This document shows, one piece after another, positions 1 through 7,583 of a stretch of DNA of 8,324 nt. The notes beneath the pieces are model-generated. The model did not search any database and was not told the DNA's origin. It was given only the letters and a program-made list of their open reading frames with translations. Position 1 is the stretch's first letter, and each line of letters begins with the position of its first letter. This DNA is from an uncultured Clostridia bacterium. Its GTDB lineage: Bacteria > Bacillota > Clostridia > Lachnospirales > Lachnospiraceae. Position numbers and translations under genes: made by a program. The DNA lies in assembly GCA_945622055.1 (NCBI GenBank), contig CALZBV010000102.1, positions 1 through 8,324 on the forward strand, given 5' to 3'.

Positions 1-236
1 CCCAGCTGCTCCGTTTCCACCCCGTCCAGATACAGTTTTCCGGAGGTCGGCATCAGATTTCCCACAAGGATATTCATTAACGTGGATTTTCCGGCACCGT
101 TGGCTCCCATCAGTCCGTAAATTCCTTCCGTCACCGTGAAGGAGACATCATTCAGGGCACATTTTCCGGTGGTCTTTTTCCCTAACCCCTTCCCCGCATT
201 ATAGTATTTTACGATATGCTCGCCTCTTAATTCCAT
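1..236 (-). CDS. ABC transporter ATP-binding protein, N-terminal part (runs off window)
   Basis: This is the first 78 codons of an ATPase that powers the permease encoded just before it; it should sit on the cytoplasmic face of the membrane. Reading from the ATG at 236, the protein starts MELRGEHIVKYYN. It then has an insert rich in G and K, followed by CALNDVSF and a complete Walker A motif, GANGAGKST, at about residues 47-55, and then LMNILVGNLMPTSGKLYLDG. That layout is typical of the ABC-2 drug/peptide exporter class. The Q-loop, signature motif, Walker B and H-loop lie outside the window. The start is supported by a strong GGGAGGAGAAGG ribosome site a few bases upstream. The start overlaps the permease stop by 10 bases (ATGGAATTAA), implying coupled translation of the two subunits. 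Family assignment is secure; substrate is unknown. Confidence 0.93.
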   Translation of the reverse strand, partial: MELRGEHIVKYYNAGKGLGKKTTGKCALNDVSFTVTEGIYGLMGANGAGKSTLMNILVGNLMPTSGKLYLDGVETEQL

Positions 237-2377
237 AGCCTTCTCCTCCCTCTCAAAGTAAGAACAACTCCAACCGTCACCAGTCCGAAATACACCGGAA
301 TTCCAAGCCATGCTCCCAAAAGCAACGGGTTGCCGTAAATTCCGTACAGCGGATATGCAAGCACCGTCCAGGATGGATTTAACATGGTCAGAAGCGGAAT
401 ACATACAAGCACCGCCCCACAGGCAAAGAAGGTGTAAACAAAGCTTTTTAGCCGTTCCGCCACCGCCATAATAAACACTACCGTCACCGGGCACAGCAAC
501 AGCCGCACCGCATAAAGCAACACCAGATAGGTACCGATGGAGACTCCTTCCCCGTACTGCATAAGCCACGGAAGACTTACCGCCGGATAGGAATACCCGT
601 GTACCTCGTACTGCTTTGTCACCTGTAAAAAGTCCGGAAGGTAAACAGCCACACCCACAAGCACACTAAAAACGGCACAAATCAGATATTTTCTTGCCGG
701 AACCTGCCGTTCTCCCTTTACGGTAGAGTGTAACAGTCCCGCCATCCGCCGCTGGGGGTCATAAGAAAACACTGAGGCAGAAAACAGAAGCACCACCAAC
801 AGAAGCTTTAACGCAAGCAGCGCATCCTTATCCTTCTGCACCTCTCCCGACAGTACACCGAACCCGGTATCGTACACAAAGTTCCCGCCGTGTTCCTTTA
901 AATACTCATAGCGCTCCGCCACCCGTTCGTAAGCATCTAAGGCAAGACTGCTCTTTGCCTCCAGCGCATCCGTATAGATTTCATTTAATACCTCCGGGGT
1001 CCGCTCTGTCACCGGTCCCTCCAAGCGGTTCATATACGCCTTATAATAATACTCTTCAAAGGAAATGCCCGGATTTCCTGCCCGCACATAAATCAATATC
1101 TGTAACAGCAACAGTCCCAATACCATAGGAAGCAGACGCTGCATGATAAGTGCCTTCCACAGCTCCAGACATAGCAGGTTCGTCCCTCCGGACCGCCGTT
1201 TTCTTTCCCGAAAAAGACGCCCGCCGGACCGGTGCTCCAGCCGTTTTCCGTAGCGTAAATACCCGATGCAGCAGCCCAAAACCGCACATACAAACAATAC
1301 TGCAAGCAATACCACCGCACACACACCGTAATTGACCGGCTGTCCCAACACATTGATGTGCTTATACTGCAACAGCCACTCCTGATTCTGGAACAGGGCA
1401 ATCAGGTTCACATACCGGAGGGGCGAGTACACCGAGGTAGCCGCAATGCCGGAATACAGCAAGAACTCTACAAGCAGCAAACCCGCAAAGCTCAACACCA
1501 CGCTCACCATGCCCTTTAACAGTGTGCAGCAAACCGAACACAGCAACAGCATCACAAACAGGACCAGAATTTTCAACCCGAAATTCAGTCCCAGCCATGC
1601 CCCCACGGAATATTCCTTTACGGAGTGGGCGTAGGCCTCCACCATACGGATGTCCCGGGCAAGCGGTCCCAGCCCGTAGGTTACCGAAGCAAACAGATAA
1701 TTGCTTCCATAAAACAACAGCGCCAGACCTGCCGAACAAAAGAACAACGCCGCCAGTTTATACCACAAATGCCGCAGTCTTCCCTGCTTTAAGGTCCACT
1801 GCAGACGGACCATGTCCTGCTCCCGCTCCCGCACAAACAATACCACGCAGGCAAAAATCCCGGCACAGGCCGCCAATAAATCCGTCACCGTAAGATTGAT
1901 TAACTCTACACCTTTGGACGGAGCCTCCGCAATGACCGGAGGTTTCGCCTCCGCATATTCCCCATAGGCTTTTTCTGCACTTTTTGTAGAAAAAGCCTCC
2001 GCATCCCGGAACAAAACCGAACCGGTAATCAAATCCTTTTTCCTGCCCAGCTCTTCCACAAACTTCTCGTGGCTGTTTTCCGCAGTAAGCTCCGCAACCA
2101 CGTCCTTATACAACTCCGATTCCCTGGTGGCATAAAGTCCCGCTTCCTTAAGCTCTTCCTTTACAGCCGCCAGTTTTTCCTCCCCGAAAGGTAACCGTTC
2201 TCCCACAGGCTGTGCCATAATCTCGTCCCAAGCCCTGCGGTACTCTGCCGGGGAATATGCGCCGGAGTTTGCCGTATCCAAGAGACAATACAGGTTGACA
2301 GCAAACAGGCAGACAAGCATGGAAAGAAACAGTTTGCTCCGGCAAACCTTTCCGATTTCTGAAAAAATAGCTTTCAT
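227..2377 (-). CDS. ABC-2 type transporter permease, 716 aa, two fused permease modules
   Basis: This integral membrane protein is the transport channel for the adjacent ATPase. Hydrophobic segments fall at about residues 16-34, 163-183, 207-229, 266-286, 290-311, 350-372, then 412-432, 523-540, 562-582, 613-638, 645-664 and 685-707. That is twice the pattern of one helix, a long charged extracellular loop (about 130 and 90 residues), then five helices. After the loop each half carries a matching cytoplasmic stretch: FVREREQDMVRLQWTLKQGR in half one and FSYDPQRRMAGLLHSTVKGE in half two. Both resemble the segment between helices 2 and 3 of ABC-2 permeases. A basic linker (about 373-400) joins the halves. 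The ATG at 2377 has a GGAAAGGCAGG-type site upstream. It follows the third lipoprotein gene after 42 bases with no terminator, so it is probably in the same operon. The substrate cannot be told; peptide export or antimicrobial-peptide removal are possibilities only. Confidence 0.88.
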   Translation of the reverse strand: MKAIFSEIGKVCRSKLFLSMLVCLFAVNLYCLLDTANSGAYSPAEYRRAWDEIMAQPVGERLPFGEEKLAAVKEELKEAGLYATRESELYKDVVAELTAENSHEKFVEELGRKKDLITGSVLFRDAEAFSTKSAEKAYGEYAEAKPPVIAEAPSKGVELINLTVTDLLAACAGIFACVVLFVREREQDMVRLQWTLKQGRLRHLWYKLAALFFCSAGLALLFYGSNYLFASVTYGLGPLARDIRMVEAYAHSVKEYSVGAWLGLNFGLKILVLFVMLLLCSVCCTLLKGMVSVVLSFAGLLLVEFLLYSGIAATSVYSPLRYVNLIALFQNQEWLLQYKHINVLGQPVNYGVCAVVLLAVLFVCAVLGCCIGYLRYGKRLEHRSGGRLFRERKRRSGGTNLLCLELWKALIMQRLLPMVLGLLLLQILIYVRAGNPGISFEEYYYKAYMNRLEGPVTERTPEVLNEIYTDALEAKSSLALDAYERVAERYEYLKEHGGNFVYDTGFGVLSGEVQKDKDALLALKLLLVVLLFSASVFSYDPQRRMAGLLHSTVKGERQVPARKYLICAVFSVLVGVAVYLPDFLQVTKQYEVHGYSYPAVSLPWLMQYGEGVSIGTYLVLLYAVRLLLCPVTVVFIMAVAERLKSFVYTFFACGAVLVCIPLLTMLNPSWTVLAYPLYGIYGNPLLLGAWLGIPVYFGLVTVGVVLTLRGRRRLWN

Positions 2378-2419
2378 AGCACACCTGCCTTTCCTTCACT
2401 TACGTATGTTCCTGTTTTC

Positions 2420-3670
2420 CTAATTTTTCACACTAAGAAGCGAGGTCCCATCTTCAGAAAAAAAATCCTCATACAACCAAAGCTCCCGGTAATAACCATC
2501 CTCTCTTTTGCAATTTTTCCAGAACCCTTCATCACTTACCGCAATATAGCTGCCATTATCCGGATTATCACAAATCAAAAGCTCCCCGGTAGTCAGGTCA
2601 ACCCCTGCCGTTTTACGAATCTCTTCCGGAGTAGCTAGTGTCATTATCATCTTATCTCCGCTGATTCCGTTAATGTATAATTTTGTATATCCCTCCGGCA
2701 ATTCAAACACAGTTTCCTGTCCTCCGTCATAACGGTAACACTCCACCGTTGTCATTTCCTCATTTGTAAAGTATGCTCCGTTTCGACCAATACTTAACAC
2801 TCTTACCTGTGGTTGCACCCCATCCCGATGCGCGGTGAGTGCTACCAATTCCGGACATAGTTCTTTTGCTCCGCTTCCGTCATAGGGTACATAATAAAAC
2901 CTATCCCAATAGTCATGTAGGGTATACTCCGTAAAATCCGCACTCATCTCTACATCTTCATAATACCATTGGCAATAAATACCTTCTTCCGTGTAAACGG
3001 TCTGTAAAATTTTATACTTCTTTTCATCCTCAATATGGAACAACGTTTTATATTCTCCTGTTTTCAAATCCAGCTCCACCAGATAGGTATACAGGTCATT
3101 AGAGGTATAAGAAGAACCAAACGCGTCCTCCTGCAGGTTATCGATTTCCGCCAAAAGCAAATATGCCTTATCTCCGATAATCGCATTATACCCCTGAGCA
3201 GAGAATGTCTGACAATACGGAAGCGTTGCCACCAAACGATAGCCGCTTTCCTTCAAATTTCTCGCCTGTACCGTTATTTCCTGAATCCCGGTCTGCTGTA
3301 TTGTGTACACATAATCCCCATAAATACAGGCCATTCTAAGTTCTGCCAACGTTGCCTCACACACCGGGTCCGGATTCGATACACTATCATACGGGATGTG
3401 CTCACAATACGCATCACTGCAAAGCGGATAGCTTGTACCGGTCTCGTATTCGTAAAACATAATCAGCCCTTCTTCTACTTTTACCATTCCCTTATCGCAA
3501 AGAGCTCGTCCTTCCAAACAATCAAACACGGAAATCCCGCCGCAGAACGTCTCCTCCGTCCGGTTGTCCGACTCCTCTCTCTTACATCCGGCAGCCACAC
3601 ACACAGACAAACACATTAAGACAGCTAAGAATACTTTTATACTTCTGCTCTTTCTTTTACTCCATACCAT
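2420..3670 (-). CDS. Surface lipoprotein, 416 aa, propeller-like body with Cys/His cluster
   Basis: This is a secreted, lipid-anchored protein. It has a basic N-terminus (SKRKSRSIK), a hydrophobic core at about 13-27 and a lipobox ending AAGC, with Cys29 as the predicted lipidated residue. The body contains repeated short beta-type units such as YLVELDLKTGEYKTL, YYVPYDGSGAKEL and CYRYDGGQETVFEL, as in beta-propeller proteins. Near the N-terminus lies C84-x4-C89-x-H91 with another Cys at 104. From memory this resembles a PLC....C.H......C.A motif common in Lachnospiraceae propeller lipoproteins; it might bind metal or form disulfides. No enzyme motif is visible. The ATG at 3670 overlaps the preceding gene's stop by 14 bases and has an AGGAGG site 12 bases upstream, inside that gene. 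The first 29 residues align without gaps to those of the upstream lipoprotein, but the rest does not. Function unknown; a ligand-binding or adaptor role for the transporter is an inference. Confidence 0.82.
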   Translation of the reverse strand: MVWSKRKSRSIKVFLAVLMCLSVCVAAGCKREESDNRTEETFCGGISVFDCLEGRALCDKGMVKVEEGLIMFYEYETGTSYPLCSDAYCEHIPYDSVSNPDPVCEATLAELRMACIYGDYVYTIQQTGIQEITVQARNLKESGYRLVATLPYCQTFSAQGYNAIIGDKAYLLLAEIDNLQEDAFGSSYTSNDLYTYLVELDLKTGEYKTLFHIEDEKKYKILQTVYTEEGIYCQWYYEDVEMSADFTEYTLHDYWDRFYYVPYDGSGAKELCPELVALTAHRDGVQPQVRVLSIGRNGAYFTNEEMTTVECYRYDGGQETVFELPEGYTKLYINGISGDKMIMTLATPEEIRKTAGVDLTTGELLICDNPDNGSYIAVSDEGFWKNCKREDGYYRELWLYEDFFSEDGTSLLSVKN

Positions 3671-3760
3671 GTGCTTCGTTTACCTCCTTTGCCAGTTCGT
3701 TATAGCCCGCTTCCGCAAACGCAGCTCGCATCTTATCGATTTGGTCTTTATAATCCTTAT
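3633..3760 (-). repeat. Duplicated gene junction, downstream copy
   Basis: This stretch covers the C-terminal codons of the 560-aa lipoprotein, the internal ribosome site, the 14-base stop/start overlap and the signal-peptide codons of the 416-aa lipoprotein. It closely matches 5301-5430 in DNA, including 27 identical bases at 3678-3704 versus 5347-5373. The match shows that the duplicated unit crossed the gene boundary. Confidence 0.75.
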
Positions 3761-5339
3761 CCCTTGACTGAATAATGTAACCTGATTTGTTCATCATTCC
3801 GGTCACAGCATTACCGTTCTTAAACTCTACATATGTAATCGCCCTGATTTTTTTCAGTTGCTCCTTCTGTTCTTCGGTAAAATCTTCCAAATACGGAATT
3901 TTTACAATCTCGGAAATTCCTTCATAATAGTCATTCTCCCGGTTTGTCATTCCAAGTTCTTCTTCAAACTCCAAATACATGATCCGGTTTGCCAACGATG
4001 TCTTTACTAACGACCAGTCTCCGATAATCTCCAGTTCCCCTTCTTCATCAATGCGATAATGTACATCCTCTATTCCGTATCGAAACAGCTTGACTACTTC
4101 TTCATCCGTATGCATCAAGTTTAAAAGCTCCACCGCTTCTTCCTTACACTCCGAGATTGCAGTAATCCCTAGCAACGCATAGCAATCTCCCTCCATCAAA
4201 AACCTTGGAAGCTCTTCGTATACCTTTACTCTGGCAGATGCCTTTCCATCCTGATTTTCCATTGTAAACACATCGCCATTCCAGTTATCATTATTCCCGC
4301 TCTCACAAATGATTAACGGAAACTGCTCTTCCAGTGTCGAATCAAAAAAATTCCAACCATTTTCATAATATCGGTGTTTTGCATCCCACAGTTCTTCGAG
4401 TTCTGTATCTTCCATTGGATTGATAATGCTATATGCACCGTTCTGTTCATACTTTAGATACATTCCTCCCGGAAGCAAATATATTCCGCTGTAAGTCATT
4501 TCATCCAATCCGACAACTCCCGGAATACCTGCATCTTCTGCCTGTTGTAATAATCCATCCAATTCTGTAAGTTCAAGTTGTTCCGGCACCTTGATTCCTG
4601 CCTGTTCCGCCGCATCCAAATTCAGCATAACATATGTTTTATTCTTTACCAAATCAGATATCGAGCCAAAAACCCCGTAATTTTCTCCCTGAAAACTGCT
4701 CAATTCCCAATAACTGTCCGGATAAGCAGACAAAAGACTCTTCTTTGCATCCGTTTCCGGGTATTGAGAAAACGGAAGCAAATACCCTTCCAAAATTGCC
4801 CTCATAGTACTTTTGTTGCCATATACCTCATAGTTTTTTGCTACATCCTCCCCTTCAAAATAAATCAAATCTATCTTTTCACCGGCATCCAGCATTTCCA
4901 GCCACTTACTTAAAGGGAACCCGTAATTTTCTTCTGTCCGTATTGTAACATAAAAGGAATATCCTCTTTCCTGCAATAATAGATTTAACGCTGTCTCCAC
5001 ATGTTCATCATACAGCGTTCCCGAACTGCCTTGTAAAAATAGTACCAGCTCCTTCTGATCATCCTTTGGAACAAACTCCGGTACCGGAGCTTGTGTCGGA
5101 TAAACTCTTTCGGATGTAGTCTCGGACGGATTCTCCTTTTTCGGTGCTACCGTCGCAGACAGCTCTCCTACATCCGGTGTTACCGTACTATTTTGAGTGT
5201 TTCCGTATTGCTCCCGCCAGTCAGATTGCTCCGGAGCTTCTATAGGTTTACTACATGCCGTCACATAGAACAAAAATAGTATCATCAACACCAACAGAAA
5301 ACTTTTGTATTTTCTGCTCTTGCTTTTACTCCAATCCAT
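3657..5339 (-). CDS. Extracellular solute-binding-like lipoprotein, 560 aa (second paralogue)
   Basis: The signal peptide has a basic start (WSKSKSRKYK), a hydrophobic core at about 13-26 and lipobox VTAC with Cys29. A linker at about 30-95 rich in Thr, Pro and Glu contains DWREQYGNTQNSTVT at 40-54. From residue 96 the body follows the bilobal solute-binding plan: a first beta strand ELVLFLQG, then DLIYFEGED (about 157-165), GYLLPF (185-190), SFQGENYGV (205-213) and LNLDAAEQAGIKVPE. Late comes KEEAVELLNLMHTDEEVVKLFRYGIE, a segment seen in the LplA/YtcQ-type binding proteins that carry a DUF3502-like tail. The C-terminus is helical and ends GYNELAKEVNEAHGME. It is clearly paralogous to the upstream 578-aa gene, lacking an insert that the latter has around residues 434-467. 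No sugar-type permease genes accompany it, so it may serve as a receptor or as a partner of another transporter. The start overlaps the previous gene by 14 bases. Fold class is likely; the ligand is unknown. Confidence 0.85.
   Translation of the reverse strand: MDWSKSKSRKYKSFLLVLMILFLFYVTACSKPIEAPEQSDWREQYGNTQNSTVTPDVGELSATVAPKKENPSETTSERVYPTQAPVPEFVPKDDQKELVLFLQGSSGTLYDEHVETALNLLLQERGYSFYVTIRTEENYGFPLSKWLEMLDAGEKIDLIYFEGEDVAKNYEVYGNKSTMRAILEGYLLPFSQYPETDAKKSLLSAYPDSYWELSSFQGENYGVFGSISDLVKNKTYVMLNLDAAEQAGIKVPEQLELTELDGLLQQAEDAGIPGVVGLDEMTYSGIYLLPGGMYLKYEQNGAYSIINPMEDTELEELWDAKHRYYENGWNFFDSTLEEQFPLIICESGNNDNWNGDVFTMENQDGKASARVKVYEELPRFLMEGDCYALLGITAISECKEEAVELLNLMHTDEEVVKLFRYGIEDVHYRIDEEGELEIIGDWSLVKTSLANRIMYLEFEEELGMTNRENDYYEGISEIVKIPYLEDFTEEQKEQLKKIRAITYVEFKNGNAVTGMMNKSGYIIQSRDKDYKDQIDKMRAAFAEAGYNELAKEVNEAHGME
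3682..3690 (-). promoter_or_regulatory. Ribosome binding site for the 416-aa lipoprotein, inside the preceding gene
   Basis: The same AAAGGAGGT, with the same spacing to its ATG at 3670, encodes Lys-Glu-Val of the KEVN motif in the 560-aa lipoprotein. It is an exact counterpart of the site at the previous junction. Confidence 0.75.
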
Positions 5340-5430
5340 ATGCTTTGTTTACCTCCTTTGCCAGTTCGTTATAACCAGCCTCAGAAAAAGCGGTTCGCAA
5401 CTTTTCGATTTGGTCCTGATAATCCGGTTT
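5301..5430 (-). repeat. Duplicated gene junction, upstream copy
   Basis: This is the partner of 3633-3760. It covers the end of the 578-aa lipoprotein, the internal ribosome site, the 14-base overlap and the signal-peptide codons of the 560-aa lipoprotein. The two copies are about 1.67 kb apart, which is the length of one solute-binding gene, as expected for a tandem duplication. Confidence 0.75.
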
Positions 5431-7062
5431 CAATGTAATCAAATAGGACGAGATATTTAATATACTCATTCCATTTCCTCTCTTCCCCACAATAAATGTA
5501 ATCTCCTTTATTTTCTCCTGCACTTTTTTCTGTTCTTCATTAAATTCCTCCACATAAGGAATCAACTCTATGTCCGACATATCAGCATACCATTCTTCCT
5601 CCATGTTAGTTCTTCCGAACTGCTCATCTAGCTCCACATACATCAAGGTGTTTCCAAAAAGATCTCCGAATTTCCTATCTCCCGGAATTCTCCATGTTTT
5701 CGTTTTCGTATAAAATGAAATACCGCCTTCATTCATCACTATTTCAGAGGTAGTGACTTCCTCCACTCCTTCTTCTCCAATCCGGTAATGCACGCCTTCA
5801 ATTCCGTAGCGCAATAACTGTACAATCTCTTCATCCCCGTGCATCAGACTCAATAACTCCAACGCCTCTTCCTTATGTTGCGAGGTTGACAAAATTCCCA
5901 GCATCGCGTTATACTCTGCCTCTACCAAAAAACGTTCTTTCTCCTCATATATTTTCATTCTGGCAGAAATCTCACCTTTTTCACTATTTGTAAAGAATCG
6001 TTCTCCGTCCCAATTTTCATCTGTTACGCTTGCAAATAGAATCAGCGGAATCTCTCCTGTCGAATATGAATCCATTCCCCCCCAACCGTTTTCTTTATAC
6101 CGATACTGCGCATCCCAAAGTGCCAGAAGTTCTTCATCCTCCACCGGATTTACAACCTTATATTCCCCGTTCTGTAAATATTTTATATACAAGCCGCTGG
6201 AAAGAGGCTCCAAGCTGCAATAGGTCAGTTCATCCATAACATCCATTCCAGGAATCCCGGCTTCCTCCGCCTGCCGAAGTAGTACATCCAGATTCAAAAT
6301 ATCCAGTTCCTCCGGTATTTCTATCCCAGCCGCCTCCGCCGCGTCCAGATTCAACATCAGATAGCTCTTCCTCTTTACACAATTAGATACAGCATTGGAT
6401 ACACCGTAATTTTCACCTTGAAAGCTACAAAGTCTCCAGTAAGCCTCCGGATAGGCAGAAAGTAAGCGTTCCTTTGCCTCCGTCTCCGGATACTCAGAAA
6501 ACGGCAGCAGATAACCTCCTGTAATTGCACGAACAATGGCGGTATTCCCATACTCTCTATAAGCCATACCACCATCCTCACTCCCTAAAAAAATCAAGTC
6601 TACCGACTCCCCAGAATCCAATGTTTCCTGCCACCGGCTTATTTGCCCTACTTTATTTTCCGCCGGTTCCATTCGTTTCGTTAAATAAAAGTCATATCCT
6701 CGTTCCTGTAATATGTGATTGAGCTCTGCAACTATATGGTCGTCCAGAAACTCCTCTTGAGATTCAAACATCCATAACACCAGCTCTACCTGATCATCCT
6801 CCGGCACAAACTCCCGAACCGGCAAGGGTGTCGGATAAGGAAGTTCAAAGGAAGAAAAATCGATTTCACCCGGTTTATTCGTCGGCTCAACGGTTGCCGT
6901 AGGCTTCGCCGGAGTTTCCGTAACGGTACTGTTTATCGTAGTTCCGTATTGCTCCCGCCAGTCGGTTTCTTCCGAAGGTACTGTAAGCTTACTGCATGCC
7001 GAAAATACAAACGATACCAACATTATCCATATGAATACACTGCTTTTTTTCGTTTTCCCCAT
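5326..7062 (-). CDS. Extracellular solute-binding-like lipoprotein, 578 aa (first paralogue)
   Basis: The signal sequence is short: MGKTKK, a hydrophobic core at about 9-20, then FSAC with Cys23 as the predicted lipid anchor. Phe at the -3 position is permissible but not ideal. The linker (24-90) carries DWREQYG at 34-40 followed by NSTVT, then Pro/Thr-rich sequence. The body begins with VELVLWMF (92-99) and shows DLIFLGSEDG (155-164), GYLLPF (183-188), SFQGENYGV (213-221), LNLDAAEAAGIEIPE (238-252) and LELLSLMHGDEEIVQLLRYG (401-420). These correspond block by block to the downstream 560-aa protein and to the LplA/YtcQ-like solute-binding lipoproteins. An extra stretch around 434-467 is absent from the paralogue. 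The ATG at 7062 follows a GGAAAGGAAG site closely. A 66-base gap without a terminator separates it from the small secreted protein gene. The ligand and the partner transporter are unknown; role in the agr-like cluster is inferred only from position. Confidence 0.85.
   Translation of the reverse strand: MGKTKKSSVFIWIMLVSFVFSACSKLTVPSEETDWREQYGTTINSTVTETPAKPTATVEPTNKPGEIDFSSFELPYPTPLPVREFVPEDDQVELVLWMFESQEEFLDDHIVAELNHILQERGYDFYLTKRMEPAENKVGQISRWQETLDSGESVDLIFLGSEDGGMAYREYGNTAIVRAITGGYLLPFSEYPETEAKERLLSAYPEAYWRLCSFQGENYGVSNAVSNCVKRKSYLMLNLDAAEAAGIEIPEELDILNLDVLLRQAEEAGIPGMDVMDELTYCSLEPLSSGLYIKYLQNGEYKVVNPVEDEELLALWDAQYRYKENGWGGMDSYSTGEIPLILFASVTDENWDGERFFTNSEKGEISARMKIYEEKERFLVEAEYNAMLGILSTSQHKEEALELLSLMHGDEEIVQLLRYGIEGVHYRIGEEGVEEVTTSEIVMNEGGISFYTKTKTWRIPGDRKFGDLFGNTLMYVELDEQFGRTNMEEEWYADMSDIELIPYVEEFNEEQKKVQEKIKEITFIVGKRGNGMSILNISSYLITLKPDYQDQIEKLRTAFSEAGYNELAKEVNKAYGLE
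5351..5359 (-). promoter_or_regulatory. Ribosome binding site for the 560-aa lipoprotein, inside the preceding gene
   Basis: AAAGGAGGT sits 11 bases before the ATG at 5339 and is at the same time the coding sequence for the Lys-Glu-Val of the conserved KEVN near the C-terminus of the 578-aa lipoprotein. Together with the 14-base overlap this points to translational coupling. Confidence 0.75.
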
Positions 7063-7128
7063 CTTGAACTTCCTTTCCTCGCTACTTAATTTCTAAATTA
7101 TTATTACAAAAATCTTTCTGCTTTACTT

Positions 7129-7557
7129 CTACCAACTCTCGCTAGTAACACACGAACCCACTCCGCCGGTTGTCAGGCTCACAGTATGAGTAGCAGTAAC
7201 CCTCGCAGAATACACTCTACTCACATCACCAGTATAGCTCATAGATACCCCCGCACCATGCATACCTCCGGCTCCGTTTCCGTTAGAATATAATACATTA
7301 TTATTACTATCATACCATGTAAAGGTTGCACTTACTGTGCAATAAGAAACATCATTCGCTACCGGCTCCGTATATGCATTACCGCTGGACTTCCCGATAG
7401 TAGAACATCCTCTCCCCTTAGTTTTCATCACATTCCCATTTTCAATATCAACTATAGTTATAGACTCAGAATTTGCACGTGCATACCTACCCACACCGCC
7501 GAGCGCCAATGCCGCTACCAGACAAAGTCCAACTAAAACTTTCATTTTCTTCTTCAT
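7129..7557 (-). CDS. Small secreted protein of unknown family, 142 aa
   Basis: I do not recognise the family. The N-terminus (MKKKMK, then a hydrophobic core at about 7-22) ends in an AxA cleavage site, A26-R27-A28, giving a predicted mature protein of about 114 residues. The mature part is rich in Ser, Thr, Gly, Val and Asn. It looks beta-stranded (YCTVSATFTWYDSNNNVLY; SARVTATHTVSL), with a glycine-rich stretch NGNGAGGMHGAG at about 94-103. Three cysteines, C51, C73 and C136, remain after cleavage; an odd number leaves one free or available for a link. I chose the ATG at 7557 over an in-frame TTG at 7563. The AAAGGAG site at 7567-7573 lies 9 bases before the ATG but only 3 before the TTG. 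It occupies the slot right after agrB, where agrD usually lies, but has a standard Sec signal rather than AgrD features. It could be a bacteriocin-like or surface protein; neither is shown. Confidence 0.75.
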   Translation of the reverse strand: MKKKMKVLVGLCLVAALALGGVGRYARANSESITIVDIENGNVMKTKGRGCSTIGKSSGNAYTEPVANDVSYCTVSATFTWYDSNNNVLYSNGNGAGGMHGAGVSMSYTGDVSRVYSARVTATHTVSLTTGGVGSCVTSESW

Positions 7558-7566
7558 ACGCAATAT

Positions 7567-7573
7567 CTCCTTT
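7567..7573 (-). promoter_or_regulatory. Ribosome binding site deciding the start of the secreted protein
   Basis: AAAGGAG on the minus strand lies 9 bases before the ATG at 7557 and only 3 bases before the in-frame TTG at 7563. The spacing favours the ATG and shortens the protein from 144 to 142 residues. Confidence 0.75.
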
Positions 7574-7583
7574 CGTATCTGTG

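Noticed and set aside
1362..1739. Alternative minus-strand frame inside the permease gene
   Set aside because: It is wholly within the permease coding region, whose frame has 12 clear membrane segments; this one has none and looks like a GC-driven shadow.
3035..3619. Plus-strand open frame of 194 codons
   Set aside because: It lies entirely antisense to the 416-aa lipoprotein, has no ribosome site I can see and shows no recognisable domain; it is a shadow of the real gene.
7063..7128. Terminator or extra small gene between the secreted protein and the first solute-binding lipoprotein
   Set aside because: Only a tiny AT palindrome (AATTT-AG-AAATT) and a ribosome site are present; no stable hairpin or open frame is seen.
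7129..7557. Small secreted protein as an AgrD precursor or a lactococcin 972 bacteriocin
   Set aside because: It has a standard Sec signal with AxA cleavage and no amphipathic leader or charged AgrD tail. The aromatic pattern I associate with lactococcin 972 proteins is also missing.
7558..7563. TTG start at 7563 for the small secreted protein (144 aa)
   Set aside because: The ribosome site would be only 3 bases away; the ATG at 7557 has a normal 9-base spacing.
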